Source of the DNA: CAVXTT01 sp963764685
GTDB taxonomy: Bacteria; Bacteroidota; Ignavibacteria; Ignavibacteriales; Ignavibacteriaceae
Assembly: GCA_963764685.1 (NCBI GenBank)
Contig: CAVXTT010000009.1
Coordinates: 1-15,011, forward strand
Reading direction: 5' to 3'
DNA length: 15,011 nt
Position 1 is the first letter of the stretch, and every line of letters begins with the position of its first letter. Under the pieces are notes generated by a model. It saw nothing but the letters and a program-made list of their open reading frames with translations. It did no database searches and was not told the origin of the DNA. A program made the translations under genes and the position numbers. Of this stretch, positions 1 to 7,897 are shown in pieces.

Positions 1-491
1 ATATCAAGGATCCTCATTCCTTCCTTCAAATACAATTTTCTGCAGATGAGGTCAAGTTTATTTTCCTGAGCTTCATCTAAAGTCTTTGCATTCTTCCAAT
101 AAGCACAGCTGTATGTCAGTCTTTTATCAAGCATAGCCCGGAATAAATCATTCCCGAGATCATAATGTCTTTGCCCGCTTTTAAAAGCTCTTCGCCGCGT
201 CTGCATATTTATCAGATAAAAACCTGCCAACTGCAGAGAAATTTTATAATTGTGTTTTACTTTTTTTAATAGATCGGCGGCAACAATTTTACAGGTCATT
301 TCATCGATTTTTTCGGCATCCCACCACCCGTCCATATAGGACTCCCCCATACCAAGTTCAACTTCTGTTAAGGCACGTTTATAAAATCCTTCATTGTGGA
401 TCTGAATGTCCCAGGGGTGCCTGCCGTTAATTTCGATACCGGCAAGGTTAAGCAATTCTGTAACCAGCTGTTTATACTTTTCGCCTTTCAT
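1..491 (-). CDS. cfa: Cyclopropane-fatty-acyl-phospholipid synthase, N-terminal part (cut by left edge)
   Basis: I translated this by hand from an ATG at 489-491; 163 codons are visible before the window edge and there is no stop. The family transfers a methylene group from S-adenosylmethionine to the double bond of unsaturated acyl chains in membrane phospholipids. Segments matching E. coli Cfa occur in order: LLNLAGIEING (residues 14-24), GESYMDGWW (49-57), HYDLGNDLF (109-117) and YSCAYW (127-132). The last visible residues, GMRILD, are where the SAM-binding glycine motif begins, so the methyltransferase core lies mostly outside. The start is supported by AGAGG about 8 nt upstream and by agreement with the family N-terminus. 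It is divergent from the reductase gene at 785. The assignment is firm for the visible part; completeness cannot be judged. Confidence 0.93.
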   Translation of the reverse strand, partial: MKGEKYKQLVTELLNLAGIEINGRHPWDIQIHNEGFYKRALTEVELGMGESYMDGWWDAEKIDEMTCKIVAADLLKKVKHNYKISLQLAGFYLINMQTRRRAFKSGQRHYDLGNDLFRAMLDKRLTYSCAYWKNAKTLDEAQENKLDLICRKLYLKEGMRILD

Positions 492-687
492 TATATTACC
501 TCTCAGATGTTTGCAGTAACACAAAGAATAAATAATAAAGCGAATTCTATATCACAGGATAAGTGATTTGATCTTTCTTTAATAATTTAACTTTTATTAT
601 ATACTAAATCAAAGTTTAGATTATAAATGCTTATTCTATAATGATTTATAATACAAATAATTACTTATTTGATAATATCTTTTCTGC

Positions 688-733
688 CGTAACGCCAGGT
701 ATTATTTTATAAAATACCTTTCCTTTAGTTACG
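688..733. repeat. Nested inverted repeat (hairpin/dyad) in the cfa-reductase spacer
   Basis: The outer arms CGTAAC (688-693) and GTTACG (728-733) enclose the inner arms AGGTATT (697-703) and AATACCT (713-719), with a 9-nt loop. All arms pair perfectly. The dyad lies about 50 bp before the reductase start and about 200 bp upstream of cfa. It could be an operator, a structured leader or a weak terminator; the sequence does not decide between them. The rest of the 492-784 spacer is very AT-rich, with no ORF and no promoter I could assign with confidence. Confidence 0.45.
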
Positions 734-784
734 CTTTAATGATTCAAAATATTTTTATAACACTAATATTTAGCGGAGTATCGG

Positions 785-1354
785 ATGAGAAAATTAAAGC
801 TTCAGATGCAGATGTCGGTTGATGGTTTTGTTGCAGGTCCGAATGGTGAACTTGACTGGATGCTTTGGGAGTGGGATAAAGAACTTGAAAATTATGTCGA
901 TGATTTAACCGATTCTATTGATACAATTCTTCTGGGGAGGAAGATGACAGATGGTTTCATCTCTTATTGGTCAAATGCAGTTAAGAATCCAGCAGCCCGC
1001 GAATATCCCTTTGCCAGGAAGATGATAGACACTCCGAAAATAGTTTTCAGCAAAACTCTTAAAGAATCTCCCTGGGATAATACAACCCTGGCAAAAGGAG
1101 ATACAACAGATTTTATAAATCATCTGAAAGAAAAACAGGGAAAAGACATTATTGTTTACGGCGGAGCAGGTTTTGTTTCATCTCTGATCAACAGCGGCCT
1201 GATAGATGAATATCATCTGTTCATTAATCCCGCGGCTATTGGAAAAGGTCTGAGAATATTTGATGCCGCAGAAAATAAAATAAAACTGAAAACGGCCGGA
1301 AGTATAGCTTTCAAATGCGGTATTGTGCAGAATATTTATGAGCCTGTTACATAA
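785..1354 (+). CDS. Dihydrofolate reductase-like (RibD C-terminal domain) family protein
   Basis: A 189-residue single-domain protein. The N-terminus MRKLKLQMQMSVDGFVAGPNGELDWM is typical of the stand-alone RibD-C/DHFR-like family (B. subtilis YyaP/YwjB type), as are ILLGRKMTDGF near residue 48 and DIIVYGGAGFVSSLINSGLIDEYHLFINP near residues 121-149. The family has a DHFR-like NADPH-binding fold, and the GGAG turn near residue 125 is the usual cofactor loop. Physiological substrates are mostly unknown, and a true folate role should not be assumed. The ATG is preceded by GGAG about 8 nt upstream. There is no signal peptide or membrane segment, so it is cytosolic. It is monocistronic here: cfa diverges upstream, and the histidine kinase gene converges 38 bp downstream with no clear terminator between them. 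Confidence 0.85.
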   Translation: MRKLKLQMQMSVDGFVAGPNGELDWMLWEWDKELENYVDDLTDSIDTILLGRKMTDGFISYWSNAVKNPAAREYPFARKMIDTPKIVFSKTLKESPWDNTTLAKGDTTDFINHLKEKQGKDIIVYGGAGFVSSLINSGLIDEYHLFINPAAIGKGLRIFDAAENKIKLKTAGSIAFKCGIVQNIYEPVT

Positions 1355-1392
1355 CAGATCCCTGTCTTTACAATTTATCCATAATTTTAGAC

Positions 1393-3228
1393 TTAGCGGA
1401 CAAATACGGGTAAGGAGAATGTAAACCTGCTTCCCTTTCCCATCTCACTCTCTACCCAGATCTTACCATCCTGAGCCTGGATAAATTCTTTGGAGATTGC
1501 CAGACCCAATCCCCACCCCTCTTTTGTTTTATTGCCCACCTGAGTATACCTTTTGAAGAGTTTATCCTGATCCTCTTTCGATATTCCGGGGCCATCATCC
1601 TTAATAGAGAACTTTACCTCATCAACTGCCCTGCTCACATTAATTTTTATGACACCCCCCTTTCTGGAATACCTCAGGGCATTGTTAAGGATATTTATAA
1701 AAACAAATGCAAGTTTTTCAAGATCAACTTTGATTTCCGGTAGATTTTCCTCGATCTCGGTTTGAATGTTAATATCCTTTTCAGCTACCTGCATCATAAG
1801 CGTACTTAAACCTATATCTACAATCAGATCAGGTTTGACAGGATTAAATTTCAATCTGATATTACCCGACTCTATCTGCGAATAATCCAGCAGCTCATTA
1901 ATTACTCTCGACAATCTGCCGCTCTGCTGTCTTAATCCCCTTATTACTTCTTTCTGTTCTGCATTAAGTTCACCTATTCTTTTATCTTCCAACAGCTTCA
2001 GGCTAAGGTTTATTGCTGACAGAGGAGTCTTAAACTCGTGCGAAGCTGTAGCCAGCAAATTGGTCTTTGCTCTATCTCTTTCCTGGAACCTGGTAACATT
2101 CTTAAGCAGGATAAGGTTGCCTATAAATGTCTCCTTCTTCTCTGATTCCGCATAAGTAATTATTTCCTCTGTTTCTAAATTGAAATAATATTCCTTTCCA
2201 TTCTGCAGTATCCTCATAGGCTTAAACTCAGCGTCTGAATCTGATGTCTTCTGCTGAACATTTGCATATACTTCTTTAATCAGGTCATTGTTTGCGGCAA
2301 TATCAGGAAGATATTTGTGAAGAATGTCCGCTTCATTTAATCCTGTTATCTGAAGTATCATATTATTTACAAGCACCACCTTGCGGTTCTCATCTGTTAT
2401 CAGGATACCGTCCTCAAAATTGTGCACTACTGTCTCGAGTCTCTTCTGCTCAAATAAAAGTTGATCAATATGCTTTGCTTCATAAGATTTTAGTCTTTCT
2501 GCCATAACGTTAAATGCACTGGCAAGCTCTCCAAGCTCATCATCCGAGCTTACTGCCAGCTTCTGATCATATTTCCTTTCACTTATTGCTTTAATCTTAG
2601 CGGTAAGTTCCTTGATGGGGCCGATTATTCTGGAGGGGAAGGAGAGAATGAATGACAAACCGATCAGAATGCTTATAGCTGCCACAATTGTCATATATAT
2701 TATTACATCATCCGCAGTCGACTGCAGATCGCCATTCTTCTTAATGATCGCATCCATATTTATCCGGTAGATGCTGTTAACTTTATTCCGGACAGCTGAG
2801 AACTTCTCCCGGAATAAATCCAGGTCCTCAGCGCTGACTGTACTGCTACTCTTCAGTTTTTCAAATATGCTAAGGTAATCCCTGTATGCAGAATGAAGCT
2901 CATTAACAAGCTCTCCTTCTCCGCTTTCTGTAATGTTGTTAGTCTCAAGCTGAAGATTATTTTCACATATTTTTTTTGATAATGTATAGTCTTCTTCCCG
3001 GATTTTAGTCTTTTCACCTCTAAGTGCAGTAATTTGATATGAGTTCATATCATCAAGAGAATTAATCATTATCAGCATATAATCGACTGAGTTATAATTC
3101 TCGACTATAGTTCCTTTAGACTTTAGTGCAAGCTGATTAATGAAAATTATTCCCAGAATACTGAGAAGCAGGATTACGGAGAATAAGAAAATTACCCCTA
3201 AGCTGATTTTACTTTTTATTGATTTCAT
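1393..3228 (-). CDS. HAMP/PAS sensor histidine kinase, probable kinase partner of the short KdpD
   Basis: A 611-residue membrane kinase. TM1 spans about residues 8-32. An extracytoplasmic helical region (about 33-173) looks like a four-helix-bundle sensor. TM2 is about 174-197, HAMP about 198-250 and PAS about 262-380. In the HisKA domain the phospho-acceptor is His397 in ASHEFKTPLSAI. The ATPase domain has an N-box (N512-N516), a G1 box DDGPGIS (544-550) and a G2 box GWGLGL (571-576), where Trp replaces the usual Thr or Ser. The start overlaps the end of kdpD by 20 bp, so translation is probably coupled. Family knowledge: normal KdpD carries both sensor and kinase parts, whereas here the upstream KdpD stops after its USP domain. 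I infer that this protein supplies the kinase and phosphorylates the regulator at 9977-11314. Partner specificity is inferred from position only. Confidence 0.9.
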   Translation of the reverse strand: MKSIKSKISLGVIFLFSVILLLSILGIIFINQLALKSKGTIVENYNSVDYMLIMINSLDDMNSYQITALRGEKTKIREEDYTLSKKICENNLQLETNNITESGEGELVNELHSAYRDYLSIFEKLKSSSTVSAEDLDLFREKFSAVRNKVNSIYRINMDAIIKKNGDLQSTADDVIIYMTIVAAISILIGLSFILSFPSRIIGPIKELTAKIKAISERKYDQKLAVSSDDELGELASAFNVMAERLKSYEAKHIDQLLFEQKRLETVVHNFEDGILITDENRKVVLVNNMILQITGLNEADILHKYLPDIAANNDLIKEVYANVQQKTSDSDAEFKPMRILQNGKEYYFNLETEEIITYAESEKKETFIGNLILLKNVTRFQERDRAKTNLLATASHEFKTPLSAINLSLKLLEDKRIGELNAEQKEVIRGLRQQSGRLSRVINELLDYSQIESGNIRLKFNPVKPDLIVDIGLSTLMMQVAEKDINIQTEIEENLPEIKVDLEKLAFVFINILNNALRYSRKGGVIKINVSRAVDEVKFSIKDDGPGISKEDQDKLFKRYTQVGNKTKEGWGLGLAISKEFIQAQDGKIWVESEMGKGSRFTFSLPVFVR

Positions 3229-4357
3229 CGGATGACACCATTAAAATGTCTATATTCTCTTTTGATGTTAAGGCAGACAGTTCCCGGAAGAAGTTTCTGA
3301 TTCTCAATCTGTATAAAATTGAAAAGACGGGCTTGCCGATTATTATAAGGACTGCCTCCTTTTGTTTTGCAAATTCAACTATCGACTTTGCTTTCTCATT
3401 ACTTTTAATTTCTTCCACCTCTGCTCCAAGCTCAGCGGCAAGCTTTAAGTTGTTCATCAGGTATCTTTGAACCTTCGGATCAATAATATTCGGATTTTCT
3501 TTTTCGGTCTGGACATACACCACATACCACCTGGATCCATAAAGAGCAGCAAGCCTTGATGATCTTCTTATCAGTTTTTTACCTGATGTATAATTTGAAC
3601 TGACAGCTGTAACAATCGCATTCACTTTTTCTCTTGAGGCAAGAGGAATTTCCCTTACAATCTTTCTCTCGACCTGGCGCGACACTTCCTTTAAGGCCAG
3701 ATCGCGCAGCTGCAGAAGTTTCTCCCTTTGAAAAAAATTCTGCAGTGCGATCGGGACCTTCTTCATATCATAAACTTTTCCCTCTTCAATACGGTTGATC
3801 AGCTGTTCTATGGTCAGATCTACATTTACAACCTCATCTGCGGAATGGACAATGCTATCGGGTACCCGCTCGGTGATCTTAATACCGGTGATCTTTTCAA
3901 CCTTCTCATTTATACTCTCGATATGCTGAATATTTACTGTACTGATAACATTTATCCCTGCATCAATCAGTTCATTAACATCCTGCCACCGCTTTTCATT
4001 TTTAGAGCCGGGAATATTTGTATGGGCAAGTTCATCTACAAGGACTACCTCAGGTTTCTGAAGAAGTACCGCATCTACGTCCATTTCCTCAAGCTGTTTC
4101 CCCTTGTAGAAGATTTTCTTTCTTTCAATCGAGGGAAGCCCTTCGGTAAGCTTTGCCGTCTCCTTCCTCCCGTGAGTTTCGATATAGCCTATCATTACGT
4201 CGACATTCTCATCCAGAAGCTCTTTTGCTTCCAGGAGCATCCGGAATGTTTTCCCTACTCCGGCAGCCATCCCAATATAGATCTTCAGCTTTCCTTTTTT
4301 TGAAGAACGTATAAGATCCAGAAATCTTTCAGCCGATATTGATATTTGGGGTTCCAT
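3209..4357 (-). CDS. kdpD: Short KdpD: N-terminal sensor domain plus USP domain, no kinase
   Basis: A 382-residue protein matching only the cytosolic N-terminal half of classical KdpD (about 890 aa). The Walker A stretch GMAAGVGKT is at residues 29-37 and the Walker B-like VVLVDELAHTN at 104-114, both typical of the KdpD sensor domain. A universal-stress-protein-like domain follows from about 245 to 376. The four-helix membrane domain, GAF, HisKA and ATPase domains are absent. There is no decay at the 3' end: the gene runs directly into the kinase gene with a 20-bp overlap, so this looks like a stable split rather than a truncation. Similar short KdpD proteins are known from cyanobacteria and, to my recollection, Bacteroidetes. 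In S. aureus the KdpD USP domain binds c-di-AMP; I do not see that SxS-type motif clearly here. The ATG has no obvious Shine-Dalgarno. Confidence 0.9.
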   Translation of the reverse strand: MEPQISISAERFLDLIRSSKKGKLKIYIGMAAGVGKTFRMLLEAKELLDENVDVMIGYIETHGRKETAKLTEGLPSIERKKIFYKGKQLEEMDVDAVLLQKPEVVLVDELAHTNIPGSKNEKRWQDVNELIDAGINVISTVNIQHIESINEKVEKITGIKITERVPDSIVHSADEVVNVDLTIEQLINRIEEGKVYDMKKVPIALQNFFQREKLLQLRDLALKEVSRQVERKIVREIPLASREKVNAIVTAVSSNYTSGKKLIRRSSRLAALYGSRWYVVYVQTEKENPNIIDPKVQRYLMNNLKLAAELGAEVEEIKSNEKAKSIVEFAKQKEAVLIIIGKPVFSILYRLRIRNFFRELSALTSKENIDILMVSSDEINKK

Positions 4358-4441
4358 TTTTAGATTGAACCATTATTATTGATGTTCATGTGCTTATAAA
4401 ACAAAAAGAACCTTGTTAAGATTATTATTCAAAAACCTTTT

Positions 4442-5170
4442 CTACAAACTTAAACCAAATACAAAGAATATATCTTCTGCTGATGGATTAACAATTACTG
4501 AGCCGAATATTGGAGACGAAAAATCCTCTGTTATCTTAATTTCTTTTGATACCTTTATTCCAATATTTGTAACAGCGAAATCATCAACTCCATAATAAGA
4601 AGCTGTATCGCCAGGTGTTGCGCCAATAAAAATATCTAATCCGACATCGCTTATTGAAGCAGAGTACCCCGCTTCAAGGTAGAAAGGATTATCAGCAACA
4701 TTGTATAAGAATGCATTCAAAGAAAAATATACAGGGAAACTTTCGGGACCGGAATACCTCGTATTTAACTCTATGAAGTGTGCACCTGCACCATCAATGT
4801 CATCATAATTATTGAAATTGCCTAATTCAAATCCGGCACTGGTTGGGTAAATATAATCTGTGATACCTATACCTGCGCTGCCTGCTTTTCCGAAGTCAAA
4901 AGCATAACTTGTGTAAAAATCGATTTCTTCCAAACCTGTTCCAGGATCGGCAGTTGGATACGCACCCCAAAATCCTATAACAAAACCTCCGGTTGAAAAT
5001 TTTACAGTTGGCTGAATGCTTGGTGATTGTCCGTAATCAAATCCACGCCAAATATACCTGGTGACTAAATCTGCATTGACTGAAAGATCCTGCGCATAAG
5101 TTAAACCTGACAAAACTAAAATCAATGACAATTTAAGAAAGATATTACTTCCTGTATTCGATGAATTCAA
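4442..5170 (-). CDS. TorF/TIGR02001-like outer-membrane porin in the kdp operon
   Basis: A 242-residue protein with a signal peptide: hydrophobic stretch about residues 10-23, probable cleavage after LTYA before QDLS. The mature part is rich in alternating, aromatic-containing beta-strand patterns. The opening VTRYIWRGFDYG and the later segments ADPGTGLEEIDFYTSY and GIGITDYIYP resemble the conserved family known as TIGR02001 or 'TorF family putative porin'. No periplasmic enzyme motif is visible. No ATG fits the N-terminus, so translation must begin at TTG: an in-frame TAA lies four codons upstream and AAGGA sits 6 nt before the TTG. It lies between kdpC (83-bp gap) and kdpD (84-bp gap) on the same strand. 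I infer a role in passage of K+ or another solute across the outer membrane; this is untested. The family call is from recall of sequence style. Confidence 0.72.
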   Translation of the reverse strand: MNSSNTGSNIFLKLSLILVLSGLTYAQDLSVNADLVTRYIWRGFDYGQSPSIQPTVKFSTGGFVIGFWGAYPTADPGTGLEEIDFYTSYAFDFGKAGSAGIGITDYIYPTSAGFELGNFNNYDDIDGAGAHFIELNTRYSGPESFPVYFSLNAFLYNVADNPFYLEAGYSASISDVGLDIFIGATPGDTASYYGVDDFAVTNIGIKVSKEIKITEDFSSPIFGSVIVNPSAEDIFFVFGLSL

Positions 5171-5176
5171 TTGTTT

Positions 5177-5181
5177 TCCTT
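5177..5181 (-). promoter_or_regulatory. Shine-Dalgarno that fixes the TTG start of the porin gene
   Basis: On the minus strand this reads AAGGA, 6 nt before the TTG at 5168-5170. An in-frame TAA lies just upstream and the signal peptide begins about nine codons downstream, so TTG is the only sensible start. Confidence 0.65.
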
Positions 5182-5253
5182 AATATAATTTTGATATAAA
5201 AACTTTAATAATTTGTACCTTGATAATCTTTGAAGTCCTTAGCAATCTTGAAA

Positions 5254-5811
5254 TTACATAGCATCCAACGCAAGATTTAGCTTTAGAACATTTATCCGTT
5301 TGGGTCCGAACATTCCAAGTAATGGAGTCTCAATGTTATCCTGGACTAATCTCTTTAAAGTCTCCTTATCCATATTCCTTTCTTTGGCGATACGCGATAT
5401 CTGTATAAAAGCTGCCTGAGGTGATATATGAGGATCGAGCCCGCCTCCCGATGCAGTAACAAGATCAGAAGGAATATCGCTTCTTTTTACTTCAGGATTC
5501 TTTTCGAGGAACTCTTCAATTCTTTTTTCAACCTCAGCAAGGTATTCAGGATTCGTTGGACCCTTATTAGATCCCCCTGTAGATGCCGCATTATAATCAA
5601 CAGCAGAGGGGCGTCCCCAGAAATATTTATCCGAATAAAATTTTTGTCCTACGTTTTCAAATCCCACGAGCCTGCCGTCTTTATAAATTGGCAGTCCATT
5701 CGCCTGATGAGGAAAGAGTAGACCTATACCCCATATCAGAATGGGGAACAAAAGAGCAAAAAGAATAACTGACAGAGCGTGCAGCTTTATATCTTTAAAT
5801 ACTTTTTTCAT
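5254..5811 (-). CDS. kdpC: KdpC, accessory subunit of the K+-transporting ATPase
   Basis: A 185-residue protein, close to the usual length of about 190. One N-terminal membrane helix (residues about 11-33) is followed by a periplasmic domain. Family segments are present: GQKFYSDKYFWGRPSAVDYNAA (about 55-76, broken here only for description), SGGSNKGPTNP, LVTASGGGLDPHISPQAA and LGMFGPKRINVLKLNLALD. KdpC is the single-pass subunit that associates with KdpA and KdpB and affects nucleotide affinity of the pump. It starts 22 bp after the kdpB stop and has an A-rich leader without a clear Shine-Dalgarno. It is intact, unlike the two genes just upstream. The order kdpF-kdpA-kdpB-kdpC is the canonical one. 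Confidence 0.96.
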   Translation of the reverse strand: MKKVFKDIKLHALSVILFALLFPILIWGIGLLFPHQANGLPIYKDGRLVGFENVGQKFYSDKYFWGRPSAVDYNAASTGGSNKGPTNPEYLAEVEKRIEEFLEKNPEVKRSDIPSDLVTASGGGLDPHISPQAAFIQISRIAKERNMDKETLKRLVQDNIETPLLGMFGPKRINVLKLNLALDAM

Positions 5812-5833
5812 TTTTCTTTTTAAGATGGTTTAA

Positions 5834-7873
5834 TTAAAAAAACATGCCTACTAAAAGATCAATCAGCTTGATTCCTATAAAGGGAACTATTAGTCCGCCC
5901 AGTCCATAGATCAGCAAATTCCTGGTAAGCAATGCAGTTGCCCCGATCGGTTTATACTTTACACCTTTCAATGCCAATGGTATAAGCGCCGGGATGATAA
6001 ATGCATTAAATATTACTGCGGACATGATAGCAGACTCAGGGCTTTCAAGCTTCATTATATTCAGAGCATTAAGTCCCGGAATGGTAGCTGCAAAGATTGC
6101 AGGCACAATGGCAAAATACTTTGCCACATCATTTACAATAGAAAATGTTGTAACATTTCCTCGTGTAATCAAAAGCTGTTTTCCTATCTCGATTACTTCA
6201 AGCAGCTTGGTGGGATCACTATCCAGATCAACCATATTAGCTGCTTCCTTTGCCGCCTGGGTACCGGAGTTCATTGCTACGCCAACATCCGCCTGGGCAA
6301 GTGCAGGGGCATCATTAGTGCCGTCCCCCATCATTGCAACAAGCCTTCCTCCCTTCTGTTCCTTTAAAATGTAGTTCATTTTATCTTCAGGTTTGGCTTC
6401 GGCAATAAAGTCATCTACGCCAGCCTGGTCGGCTATAAACTTTGCAGTTAAAGGATTGTCGCCGGTAACCATTACAGTCTTAACTCCCATTTTTCTTAAA
6501 CGGGCAAACCGTTCCCTTATCCCCGGCTTTATAATATCTTCAAGCTGAATAACACCAACAGCCTTTTTATCAACGGCAACCACGAGAGGAGTTCCCCCCT
6601 TCTCAGCTATTTTTTTAACATGTATCTCTATTTCATTTGTACCATTGGTTTTTTCTCCTGTCCAGTTTCTTATTGCATCCCAGGCACCCTTTCTTATCTT
6701 GTTCCCATCAGGAAGATCGATACCGCTCATTCTGGATTCTGCAGTGAACGCAATAAACTTTCCTTCATTAACTGCTTTCTGAATAACAGCCGGTTCAATC
6801 GGCGGAATCAGCTCAACAATGGATTTCCCTTCAGGGGTAGGGTCAGCAAGGGAGCTCAAAAGACAATACTTCAGGAATTCTTTTTTATCCATCCCGTTCA
6901 GCGGGATTAAATTGGTAGCCTTCCTGTTGCCGATAGTTATTGTTCCGGTTTTATCGAGAAGCACTACATCAATATCCCCGGCATTCTCAACTGCTTTACC
7001 TGATTTGGCAATTACATTTGCCCGTAATGCCCTGTCCATTCCTGCGATTCCAATTGCAGAAAGGAGTGCTCCAATTGTAGTAGGGATCAGACATACAAAA
7101 AGTGATATGAGTGCAGTTACTGTTACTGCAGTATTAGCAAAGTCGCTGAAAGGTTTAAGGGTTACTGTAACAAGCAGAAATACCAAGTGTAAAGCCTGCA
7201 AGCAGAATTGTTAATGCAATTTCATTTGGAGTTTTCTGTCGTTTTGCACCTTCAACAAGGAGGATCATTTTATCCAGGAATGATTCCCCGGGTCCGCTTA
7301 GAACCCTTACTGTAATTTTATCGGATAAAACTTTTGTTCCGCCGATTACTCCCGAATGATCCGTACCTGCTTCTCTTATTACAGGAGCTGATTCTCCGGT
7401 GATGGCAGATTCGTCTATCGAAGCAATACCTTTAATTATTTCACCGTCAATTGGGATAATATCTCCTGCTTCAGCAATAAAGATATCTCCCTTTTTAACT
7501 GAGATGAGCTTACAATTTTTATACTGCCGTCTTCTTTAAGTAATTTTGCTTCTGTATCCTCTCTTGTTTTCCTTAACGATGCAGCCTGTGCCTTACCCCT
7601 TGCCTCGGCAATTGCTTCTGCAAAATTACCGAACAGGATTGTTAAGAAAAGAAGAATAGTTATCACAAGATTGTAACCGAAGGTACCCTGACCGCTTCCG
7701 GCAGATACAACGGTCAATATTGTAATTGCAAGCATTATTACAGTACCGATCTCCACAGTAAACATAACAGGGTTTTTCATCATAACCCTGGGGTTAAGCT
7801 TTACGAAGGATTCAGCAATCGATTCTTTAATAAGCTCAGGTTCAAATAATTTTATTTCTCTTTTGCGCTTCAT
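5834..7873 (-). CDS. kdpB: KdpB, P-type ATPase catalytic subunit, with two apparent frameshifts
   Basis: KdpB hydrolyses ATP to drive K+ uptake. The sequence reads as three pieces. Residues 1-126 (7873 to about 7497) cover the first membrane helices (NPVMF, GNFAEAIAEARGKAQA). A middle piece in another frame (about 7496-7184) contains AEAGDIIPIDGE, DESAITGESAPV and KRQKTPNEIALTILL. From about 7183 to 5834 the original frame resumes with CLIPTTIGALLSAIG, DKTGTITIGNR and GDGTNDAPALAQADVGVAMNSGT. The first shift is a missing A in an A5 run (7492-7496, read as TTAAAAAGGG where TTA AAA AAG GG is expected). The second is an extra G at 7183-7184. They cancel, so the phosphorylated Asp falls at residue 307, as in E. 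coli, and the total is 679 aa (family about 680). Every catalytic motif survives, so sequence error is more likely than a dead gene. As written, the protein would end at 7436. Confidence 0.93.
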
Positions 7874-7897
7874 TTTTTATATCCGGTACTTTGGTTA

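Noticed and set aside
3728..4303. Open frame of 191 codons on the plus strand over kdpD
   Set aside because: kdpD on the minus strand has the Walker motifs and the operon context. The antisense frame has no recognisable content.
6819..7214. Plus-strand open frames opposite kdpB
   Set aside because: They are shadows of the conserved P-type ATPase coding sequence.
7436..7873. Treating the 145-codon N-terminal kdpB piece as a separate short gene
   Set aside because: Its last residues after SSQLK do not match the family, while the missing sequence continues in the next frame with full conservation to the C-terminus.
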